NCBI GenBank assembly: GCA_024233935.1
Contig: JACKOY010000019.1
Span: forward strand, 18,829-82,828
Length of the DNA stretch: 64,000 nt
From: Spirochaetales bacterium
GTDB lineage: Bacteria > Spirochaetota > Leptospiria > Leptospirales > Leptonemataceae
Direction: 5' to 3'
Part shown: one piece after another, positions 53,246 through 60,314 of the stretch
How the letters are laid out: each line of letters begins with the position of its first letter
Numbering within the stretch: position 1 is the first letter of the stretch
Notes under the pieces: model-generated
Databases searched by the model: none
The model's input: only the letters and a program-made list of their open reading frames with translations
What the model was told of the DNA's origin: nothing
Translations under genes and position numbers: made by a program

Positions 53246-53293
53246 GCTGGCAGACAAGACAACCTCTTGCAAAAATCATTTTGAGGCTGGCTA

Positions 53294-54214
53294 ATGAATC
53301 AAATTACCAAAACCCTTCGGATTCATGGAATCCGACTCGCTGTTGCACTGGCGGCAGCTGCTTTTCTTTTCAACTGCACTCAGAAAAAGCTGATTCAGGT
53401 TGATGGTTCCAGTACCGTATACCCGATTACGGAAGCGGTCGCCGAAGCATATCGTTCGGTGTCCGACGAAGTGAGCGTCGTCATTGGCGTTTCTGGAACG
53501 GGCGGCGGCTTCGCAAAATTCTGCGTCGGTGAAACAGATATTTCCGATGCTTCACGACCGATCAAGGACTCCGAAAAAGAGAACTGTGCCAACAATGGCA
53601 TTGAGTATCATGTTTTCGAAGTTGCCTACGATGGTCTCGCGGTGATTGTGAATAAAGAGAATGATTTCGTTGATCAACTGACTGTTGATCAGCTCAATCT
53701 GATCTTTCGTGAAGGCGGCGCTGTGAACTGGAGCGACGTAAACCCGGCCTGGCCCGCAGAAGAGATCAAAATCTTCGCTCCCGGTCAGGATTCAGGAACG
53801 TATGATTACTTCAAAGAGGCCATCCTCGGCGAGGAAACCAACATGAATCCGGGCGCCACTTTCAGCGAAGACGACAACGTGCTCGTTCTCGGCGTTGCCG
53901 GTGAACGCTACGGAATCGGTTTCTTCGGTCTGGCGTACTTCGAGGAAAACCAGGACACGCTGAAACTCGTCCCGGTTGTCAACCCTGCTCTGAACCGGGC
54001 GGTGATTCCGAATATGGAAACGGTCAGTGGCGGAACCTATGCTCCGCTCTCGCGTCCGCTGTTCATCTACGTTAAGAAATCGGGCCTGGACGAGCGACCG
54101 GAAGTAATGGCGTTCGTGCGTTACTATCTTGAGCATGCGGCCGAAAAGAGTGCCGAAGTGGGTTACATTCCGCTTCCGGCTGAAATCTATCAGCGCAACC
54201 TCAGCGAACTCTGA
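53294..54214 (+). CDS. pstS: Phosphate-binding lipoprotein PstS
   Basis: 306 residues. Lipobox FLFNC (C28), so the protein is lipid-anchored. The phosphate-binding fold is clear: VDGSSTVYPITEAVAEAY, SGTGGGFAKFCVGETDISDASRP and GQDSGTYDYFKEAIL hold the phosphate-contacting Ser/Thr/Asp residues. It delivers phosphate to PstCA. Pho box and -10 lie directly upstream. pstC starts 10 bp downstream. Confidence 0.93.
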   Translation: MNQITKTLRIHGIRLAVALAAAAFLFNCTQKKLIQVDGSSTVYPITEAVAEAYRSVSDEVSVVIGVSGTGGGFAKFCVGETDISDASRPIKDSEKENCANNGIEYHVFEVAYDGLAVIVNKENDFVDQLTVDQLNLIFREGGAVNWSDVNPAWPAEEIKIFAPGQDSGTYDYFKEAILGEETNMNPGATFSEDDNVLVLGVAGERYGIGFFGLAYFEENQDTLKLVPVVNPALNRAVIPNMETVSGGTYAPLSRPLFIYVKKSGLDERPEVMAFVRYYLEHAAEKSAEVGYIPLPAEIYQRNLSEL

Positions 54215-54224
54215 GAAGAAGTAA

Positions 54225-55214
54225 ATGGCAACTGTGACACCGGAAACCAGAGTACCGGTCAGTTTGCCGAAAGTGGGGACTGGCGGTGTGAGCCGCCAGT
54301 CCGTCTTTCCACGTTTCGGCCAGCGCCCCAGCTACGCTCTGGCCGAGCGCACGGTGCGCTATATCCTGCGAGGGCTCGCCTATCTAACGGTCGGAATTAC
54401 GGCTGCCATACTATTAACGCTGCTCATCGACGCGGCGGGCTTTTTTCAGATGCCCGGTGTTACGCTCTGGAGCTTCTTTGGCGGAACGGAGTGGAAGCCA
54501 TTCAATCGAGAACCGGTGCTCGGCGTGTTACCGCTCTTGAACGGCACGCTTATGATTGCGATCGGGGCTTCGGTCGTGGCGGTGCCTCTGGGGCTCGGTA
54601 CCGCGATTTTTCTTACGCAGTACGCAAACCGACGGGTGCGGGCCGTTTTCATGCCGATCATCGAAGTTCTGGGCGGAATTCCGACCGTGGTTTACGGCTA
54701 CTTCGCCCTCCAGACGGTGACGCCGTTTCTGAAAGCGACCATTTTCCCCGAAATTGAAGTCTACAACGCACTTTCGGCTTCGATCGTCGTGGGCATTGCA
54801 ATTTTACCAATGATCTCGTCGCTGAGTATGGACGCCCTGCAGGCAGTGCCAACCAGCGTCAAAAATGCCGGTTACGCAATCGGTATGCGTCGGTTTCACG
54901 TTACAACGAAGATTGTGATTCCGGCGGCATTGTCCGGTATCATTGCTTCGTTTATTCTGGGTTTTTCACGCGCGGTGGGCGAAACGATGGCGGTGACTCT
55001 GGCGGCCGGATCCACACCTTCCATGCAGGTGGATTACCTGAGCAGCGTGCAGACCATGACCGCCTATATTGTCCAGGTGAGCCTGGGTGACATTCCATAC
55101 GGTGGTCTGGTGTTCTATACGATCTATGCAATCGGACTTACTCTATTTCTTACCACGTTCTTGTTTAACTACGTGGCTTCCTTAATTGTGCGCCGCTTCC
55201 GGGAGGCCTACTGA
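54225..55214 (+). CDS. pstC: Phosphate ABC transporter permease PstC
   Basis: 329 residues. A soluble, variable N-terminal 45 residues precede six membrane helices. The EAA-type loop is seen as ALQAVPTSVKNAGYAIGMRR, and the end of the domain as FSRAVGETMAVTLAAG. It pairs with PstA. The stop overlaps the ATG of pstA by one base. Confidence 0.92.
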   Translation: MATVTPETRVPVSLPKVGTGGVSRQSVFPRFGQRPSYALAERTVRYILRGLAYLTVGITAAILLTLLIDAAGFFQMPGVTLWSFFGGTEWKPFNREPVLGVLPLLNGTLMIAIGASVVAVPLGLGTAIFLTQYANRRVRAVFMPIIEVLGGIPTVVYGYFALQTVTPFLKATIFPEIEVYNALSASIVVGIAILPMISSLSMDALQAVPTSVKNAGYAIGMRRFHVTTKIVIPAALSGIIASFILGFSRAVGETMAVTLAAGSTPSMQVDYLSSVQTMTAYIVQVSLGDIPYGGLVFYTIYAIGLTLFLTTFLFNYVASLIVRRFREAY

Positions 55215-56296
55215 TGATCAGTCGCAAGGTTCGCTACCAGGCCTACGGCGTTGCGTTTCAGGCGATTTGTCTGGTCGCAAACATCACCGCGATCGTGTTT
55301 TTGTTTTCGCTCCTGGCTGATATCTTCATTACAGGTTCGCCGCACCTGAGTCTGGATTTCCTGACGCAATACCAATCTAACCGGGCCGAGCGCTCCGGTA
55401 TGCTTGCGGCCGTGACCGGTTCCGCGTACGTCCTCTTGATCACGGCCATCGCCGGCATCCCCATGGGTGTTGGCGCTGCGATCTATCTCGAGGAATACTC
55501 GCGCGATACGCCTTTTATCCGTTTCATCAAACTGAATATTCAGAATCTGGCCAGCGTGCCTTCGATCATCTATGGAATTCTGGGGCTGACGCTTTTCGTC
55601 GGTGGTTTCACCCACGGCGTTACATTGATGGCCGGCTTCGGCGCCATCACCACCGTTGCGATTCTGGTCCTGCCCGGACTGGTCTACTTTTTGATGGGCA
55701 TGGCGCTCCTGATTCAGTTCGTTTCGGATCGGCGCTTCCTGCTGGCCGGTGGCGCCCTGCTTGCTCTGGTCGGCGTTCTGGGTTTCTACGCTCTGGTTTC
55801 GTATCGTCTGGCAAGCAATGAAATGGCCATGGGCCGCGGCGTTTTGGCCGGGGCGCTCACGATGGCGCTTCTGATTTTGCCAGTGGTCGTAATCGCAACC
55901 CAGGAAGCCATTCGGGCGGTGCCGGATTCCTTTCGCCACGCTGGTTTCGGAATCGGCATGACGCGCTGGCAGGTGGTTCGTCACATGTTGTTGCCCGTGG
56001 CCGTGCCCGGGATTTTAACCGGAATCATATTGGCTTTGGGCCGAGCGGTTGGCGAAACCGCGCCTTTGATCGTCGTTGGAGCGTTGACTTACGTCACATT
56101 TTCCCCGGTGTCACCGTTCGATCGCTTCACCGTTATGCCGATTCAGATCTTTAACTGGACGCGCTATCCTCAAAAGGAATTTCATGATCTTGCGGCGACC
56201 GGAATCATAATCGTTATTGCGTTTCTTCTGTTGATGAACGGCCTCGCAATCTACCTGCGAGCGTACTACAGAAGCAAACTGAAACATATTAGCTAG
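55214..56296 (+). CDS. pstA: Phosphate ABC transporter permease PstA
   Basis: 360 residues, longer than the typical 280-300 because of extra hydrophobic sequence in the middle (about 150-215, ILVLPGLVYFLMGMALLIQF ... LLAGGALLALVGVLGFYAL). The EAA loop, AIRAVPDSFRHAGFGIGMTRW, and the following GRAVGETAPLIVVGA identify the family. The inserted helices are odd for PstA and could be a local fusion or lineage-specific extension. Confidence 0.9.
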   Translation: MISRKVRYQAYGVAFQAICLVANITAIVFLFSLLADIFITGSPHLSLDFLTQYQSNRAERSGMLAAVTGSAYVLLITAIAGIPMGVGAAIYLEEYSRDTPFIRFIKLNIQNLASVPSIIYGILGLTLFVGGFTHGVTLMAGFGAITTVAILVLPGLVYFLMGMALLIQFVSDRRFLLAGGALLALVGVLGFYALVSYRLASNEMAMGRGVLAGALTMALLILPVVVIATQEAIRAVPDSFRHAGFGIGMTRWQVVRHMLLPVAVPGILTGIILALGRAVGETAPLIVVGALTYVTFSPVSPFDRFTVMPIQIFNWTRYPQKEFHDLAATGIIIVIAFLLLMNGLAIYLRAYYRSKLKHIS

Positions 56297-56319
56297 CGGC
56301 ACAGTATATGAGGTCTACA

Positions 56320-57141
56320 ATGTCAGAAGAACAGAAGCCCGGCGTGAAGGTCGAACATCGCGGCGTCGCAGACGATGAAGGCCCGGAGACTGCACCGGTT
56401 GTATTTGATTGTCGCAATGTGGACATCTATTATGGCGAATTCAAGGCGGTTGAGAATCTCAGCATGCCCATCTATCAGAATCGGGTAACGGCTCTCATCG
56501 GTCCTTCGGGGTGCGGCAAGTCCACTTTTCTGCGGACCCTCAACCGCATGAACGATTTTATCCCGGACTGGAGTTGCAGCGGCGAACTAAGGCTGAACGG
56601 CGACGACATTTACGCTAAGGGCATTGACCCGGTTGAAATTCGCCTAAGGGTGGGCATGGTTTTTCAGAGTCCCAATCCCTTCCCGAAGTCCATCTACGAG
56701 AATATCAGCCTCGGTCCGCGATTGAATGGCTACACCGGCAACGTGGACGAACTGGTGGAGAGCGCGCTTCGGAAGGCCTATCTCTGGGAAGAGGTGCGCG
56801 ACAAGCTCAAGGAAAGCGCAACCTCTCTTTCCGGGGGGCAGCAGCAGCGGTTGTGCATAGCGCGCGCTATCGCCATGCTGCCGGAAGTGTTGTTGATGGA
56901 CGAGCCAACCGCTTCGCTCGATCCGATTTCGACGCGTAAGATCGAAGAGCTCATCACAGAACTTAAAGAGCACTATACCATCATCATCGTGACGCACAAT
57001 ATGCAACAGGCCGCCCGGGTCGGTGACTATACGGCACTTTTCTATCAGGGCAAACTGATTGAGTATGATCGGACCTTCAAAATATTCACGAACCCTTCTG
57101 AAAAGTTGACGGAAGATTACATCACCGGCCGTTTTGGTTGA
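56320..57141 (+). CDS. pstB: Phosphate ABC transporter ATPase PstB
   Basis: 273 residues from the ATG that has GAGG six bases upstream; an ATG four codons earlier is less well placed. Walker A GPSGCGKST (61-69), signature LSGGQQQR, Walker B VLLMDEPTASLDP and the switch histidine in IIVTHNMQQ are intact. It powers the PstSCAB importer. It ends the operon; no convincing terminator is seen before the convergent DUF1564 gene. Confidence 0.95.
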   Translation: MSEEQKPGVKVEHRGVADDEGPETAPVVFDCRNVDIYYGEFKAVENLSMPIYQNRVTALIGPSGCGKSTFLRTLNRMNDFIPDWSCSGELRLNGDDIYAKGIDPVEIRLRVGMVFQSPNPFPKSIYENISLGPRLNGYTGNVDELVESALRKAYLWEEVRDKLKESATSLSGGQQQRLCIARAIAMLPEVLLMDEPTASLDPISTRKIEELITELKEHYTIIIVTHNMQQAARVGDYTALFYQGKLIEYDRTFKIFTNPSEKLTEDYITGRFG

Positions 57142-57225
57142 ACTGGCTTCGCGGGAATACAAGCCTCCGGCCCCGTTGATCTGGCTTCCCGGGTTTTTCG
57201 TGTGGAAGGGCGGGCTTCTATGGGC

Positions 57226-57690
57226 TCAGTCGGGCGGTTTCTTGCGAATGTGCAGGATGCGAACAACGGTTTTGCCCGGAAATCGCACGATTTCGCGCAA
57301 AGCCGCCCTAATTGATGTCGCAACTGCATCCGCCGAGTCTCCCGCTTCCGTATCACGCAGCATCAGGTGCACGAAGAGGCGGCACATGGACACGCCACAG
57401 CCGCGCGCAATTGTCTTAAACTCCCCCCAGTCCCGCCCCTCAGGCCGAAAATTCACCTTTTGCAGGCGTTGCTTTGACGGCTGATATTTTGTGGTTATGC
57501 GCTTCTTGCCGGGGAGCAGGTGCGGGTTTTGGCGGGCCAGGCGTAACATGCACTTCAGGTAGCCGCGCATGCTCAGCCGCCGTTGTTTGAGTCTCCGGTC
57601 GAGCAGAGTCTTCCAGCGTTCGGGAACCAGGAACCGGCAGGGCGGGTTTTTTGGATGTTCGGCTACAAAACGTCGTCGAGAAGGTTTCAC
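57226..57690 (-). CDS. DUF1564-type protein, copy B
   Basis: 154 residues from GTG. The clearest of the three copies. Unit 1: FLVPERWKTLLDRRLKQRR then LSMRGYLKCMLRLA. Unit 2: VNFRPEGRDWGEFKTIARG then CGVSMCRLFVHLML. Both units read as strand, helix, turn with Ser-Met, helix: a ribbon-helix-helix pattern twice in one chain. The linker (KRITTKYQPSKQRLQ) is basic. Role unknown; a DNA-binding regulator is inferred. No good ribosome site. It lies between pstB (convergent, 84 bp) and the small lipoprotein gene on the same strand. Confidence 0.78.
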   Translation of the reverse strand: MKPSRRRFVAEHPKNPPCRFLVPERWKTLLDRRLKQRRLSMRGYLKCMLRLARQNPHLLPGKKRITTKYQPSKQRLQKVNFRPEGRDWGEFKTIARGCGVSMCRLFVHLMLRDTEAGDSADAVATSIRAALREIVRFPGKTVVRILHIRKKPPD

Positions 57691-57870
57691 AACCAGAAGA
57701 GGTCGCGGAACTGCGATTTGTTGCGCCGGTTTTCATTGGCGACCTACGAGTCCGCTCTTTATTTCGGTTTGCCGCTGGGTTGGGGGCTGCAGGAAATTGG
57801 GCTGCGCCGGGCGCGGTCCGTCCGGACTGGCATTCGAACTCACAGCGGACCGAACGCGCTTCGGCTCAGC

Positions 57871-58065
57871 TCAGTCGACACCCACGCAGCCGTCTTCGCT
57901 ATCGCTTTCGCAGCCGCCAGGTTCCGTGCTTCGAAAGACGATGCCGGCGGCGACCAGGGCCGCGATGGCGGCCGCGCCATCGGTATCCTGTCCGGGGGCG
58001 TCACATGCCAGGGTCAAAACCGCAAGCATGAGAAATGCCGCCAGGCATTTGTGCCACAGTCTCAT
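57871..58065 (-). CDS. Small lipoprotein downstream of pgi
   Basis: 64 residues: a signal peptide, MRLWHKCLAAFLMLAVLTLA, ends in a lipobox with C21, followed by a short Ala-rich, acidic mature part with two further cysteines (GGCESDSEDGCVGVD). The ATG lies 13 bases after the pgi stop on the same strand, preceded by a weak AATGGA. The lipobox and the operon position argue for a real gene; function unknown. Confidence 0.55.
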   Translation of the reverse strand: MRLWHKCLAAFLMLAVLTLACDAPGQDTDGAAAIAALVAAGIVFRSTEPGGCESDSEDGCVGVD

Positions 58066-58078
58066 TGACGATATTCCA

Positions 58079-59377
58079 TTACCCGTGTCCGGTTTTGCCC
58101 AGTAAGCGAAACATGCTCGATTTGTAGGCTTCGACCCCGGGCTGATCGAACGGGTTCACATCCAGCATATAGGCAGAAATGCCGCACGCATACTCAAAAA
58201 AGTACAGGAGCGCCCCCATGGTTGGGGCGTTCAATTGCTGGAGTTCGAGCCGGGCGCAGGGCACGCCGCCCTCATGGTGGGCGGCCATGGTTGCCTTGAG
58301 GGCGGTGCGGTTGATTTCGTGCAATGGCCGTCCCGCCAGGTAACCGAGGCCATCTTCGTCGTCGGAACGCGCCGGAACGGACGGCCCTTCCTGGTGGACC
58401 ACATCGATCACCGTTTCAAAGATCGTTCGTTCCGCATCCTGGATCCACTGACCCATGCTGTGCAAATCAGTGCTCAGATTCACCGAAGCCGGGAAGATAC
58501 CGCGCCCCTCTTTGCCCTCGGACTCTCCATAGAGCTGCTTCCACCATTCCATCACAAAGGTCCAGGCGGTCTGGTATCCGGCCATGATCTCTATTTTTTT
58601 GCCCAGCCGATAGCAGGCGTTGCGGTAGGCGGCGTATTGAAGGGCCGGGCTTTCCGCAAAATTTGCCGCGGCTTCGCTGCGTAACATTTCCTGCATTTCA
58701 CGGGCGCCGGCGAGCAGAGCTCGCACATCAATGCCGGCCACCGCGATCGGGAGTAAACCGACCGGCGAAAAGACGCTGAAGCGCCCGCCGACATCGTCAG
58801 GAATTACGAAGCTGGTCAGTCCGGCTGCGTCGGCCAGTGATCGCAGGCTGCCTTTCTTTGCGTCGGTGGTGGCGAAGATGCGGTCTTTCAAGGCCGCCCC
58901 ATCATGTTTGCCGCTGACGTCCTGCCAGAGCAGCCGAAAGGCCAGCCCCGGTTCAGTCGTCGTGCCGCTTTTCGAGATGACATTTACGGCGTAATCCTGT
59001 TCGGCGAGGCGAGCCAGAAGCCCGCCGTGATAGGCGGCATCCATCTGGTGGCCGGCATAATAGATCGGGAAGGTCGGAGCAAACGGTGTCTGCAGGGCCT
59101 CTATCACGGCCCGGGCCCCCAGATACGAGCCGCCGATACCCACGACCACCAGCGCGTCGCGCTCGCGAATGCGCCCGGCTGCGGATTCAATGGCGTCCAG
59201 CAGGTTCGCCTCCAGGCTGCGGGCCGGCAGGTCCAGCCAGCCCAGAAATTCCTTGCCGGGGCCCGATGCCTCCTCCAGTCGGCGGCGGGCCGCGCTGGCG
59301 TCGACCTCCAGACTCTCCGGTTCAATAGGGGCTGCGTGCTCAAAGTCGAGGCGAATCTTCGTTTCCGGGCTGGCCAC
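58079..59377 (-). CDS. pgi: Glucose-6-phosphate isomerase
   Basis: 432 residues of the shorter bacterial type. Signature sequences are present: GIGGSYLGARAVIEAL, NVISKSGTTTEPGLAFRLLW with the phosphate-binding S-K-S-G-T-T, GGRFSVFSPVGLLP and the catalytic His in LHEINRTALKATMAAHHEGG region. Interconverts glucose- and fructose-6-phosphate. The second of two nearby GTG codons is preferred because GAGGAG lies eight bases upstream of it. The small lipoprotein gene follows directly. Confidence 0.95.
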   Translation of the reverse strand: MASPETKIRLDFEHAAPIEPESLEVDASAARRRLEEASGPGKEFLGWLDLPARSLEANLLDAIESAAGRIRERDALVVVGIGGSYLGARAVIEALQTPFAPTFPIYYAGHQMDAAYHGGLLARLAEQDYAVNVISKSGTTTEPGLAFRLLWQDVSGKHDGAALKDRIFATTDAKKGSLRSLADAAGLTSFVIPDDVGGRFSVFSPVGLLPIAVAGIDVRALLAGAREMQEMLRSEAAANFAESPALQYAAYRNACYRLGKKIEIMAGYQTAWTFVMEWWKQLYGESEGKEGRGIFPASVNLSTDLHSMGQWIQDAERTIFETVIDVVHQEGPSVPARSDDEDGLGYLAGRPLHEINRTALKATMAAHHEGGVPCARLELQQLNAPTMGALLYFFEYACGISAYMLDVNPFDQPGVEAYKSSMFRLLGKTGHG

Positions 59378-59485
59378 TGTGCTGACTCCTCTCACGGAGG
59401 CTTGCGCCCGCCTGGATTCTCTGTCAATCGAAGAGCGCTCTCAGGACCGGTTTCGCGTCTGTTTCGCGTGGATTTCGTCCGATAA

Positions 59486-59501
59486 ATACAGTATCCTGTA
59501 T
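59486..59501. promoter_or_regulatory. Palindrome in the pgi/unknown divergent region
   Basis: ATACAG (59486-59491), TATC, CTGTAT (59496-59501): a perfect 6+6 inverted repeat lying just after a -10-like GATAAA (59481-59486) and overlapping the possible start codon of the next gene. It could be a repressor operator. No regulator can be named. Confidence 0.35.
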
Positions 59502-60312
59502 GCGGTGTGAACCTATTTTAGCGCGCATGGGCCCTTCGAAACCAAACGAGCCCCCCGGACCGACGGCATCGTCTGCCCGCCCCGTTTTCATTCTGGTCGG
59601 CCTTCTATTTGCATTCACGATTTTTTCCGGGCCCCTCCATGCAGTGGGCGATTACGCTCAGGGCCACGCGGTGGTTCGCATCGACCGACTGGAAGAATCC
59701 GGCATCTTTTTCAACTCCTACGAAGGCGTACTTTCTATCGCGGGCTATGACGAGGATGAGGAGTGCGAGGCCGACCAGGACGAATGCTACGCCCCCATGC
59801 GCGAGAGCCTGGAATTCTCCGTGGACGATGACAACCGACAACTGGTCCGCTATTTAGAGAACAATATCGGGAAGGTCATGCTGGTCCAGTACCGGGTCCA
59901 CCGCATGACCCTGGCTTTCTCCAGCGACTTTGAAATCGAGAACGCCTGGGCCTGGGAAGAAAACCCGCCCGACGGGATTTCTCTGCGCGAGACCGGAACA
60001 AAAGAGGGCAGCCGCCGGGCCTTCACGATTTTCGGGCGTGTTTTGCGTTTTGAGGAACGCGGCACGATGATTGATTCCTACGAGGGACTGTACTACAACG
60101 CCCAGACCGGCAAGGTGCATCCCTTTTCCGTGACCGACGAGTCTCTGGCCGTCTATATTCGCCAGATCATGCGCGGCAGCCGCCAGTTTTACATGCGCAT
60201 CGCCGAAGCGTACGTGGCACCGACCCGTGACTCGGACTATCAGCTGTACGCCATCGACTTCGAACGCCCGCCCGATACGACCGGCGGCGACGAAGGCGAA
60301 GCGGCCGAATAA
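59500..60312 (+). CDS. Secreted or membrane-anchored protein of unknown function
   Basis: 270 residues. A hydrophobic segment (ARPVFILVGLLFAFTIFSGPLHA, about 27-49) acts as signal or anchor. The mature part is acidic with two similar halves: FFNSYEGVLSIAGYDEDEECEADQDECYAPM early and MIDSYEGLYYNAQTGKVHPFSVTDESLAVY later, both with 'SYEG' and a following S-V-D/T-D-x strand, suggesting an internal duplication. Function unknown. Neither ATG (59500 or 59527) has a ribosome site. It is convergent with the SpoIIE gene, two bases apart. Confidence 0.6.
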   Translation: MRCEPILARMGPSKPNEPPGPTASSARPVFILVGLLFAFTIFSGPLHAVGDYAQGHAVVRIDRLEESGIFFNSYEGVLSIAGYDEDEECEADQDECYAPMRESLEFSVDDDNRQLVRYLENNIGKVMLVQYRVHRMTLAFSSDFEIENAWAWEENPPDGISLRETGTKEGSRRAFTIFGRVLRFEERGTMIDSYEGLYYNAQTGKVHPFSVTDESLAVYIRQIMRGSRQFYMRIAEAYVAPTRDSDYQLYAIDFERPPDTTGGDEGEAAE

Positions 60313-60314
60313 AG

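Noticed and set aside
57142..57225. Terminator after pstB (GC-rich stretch followed by GGGTTTTT)
   Set aside because: The possible stem arms do not pair convincingly.
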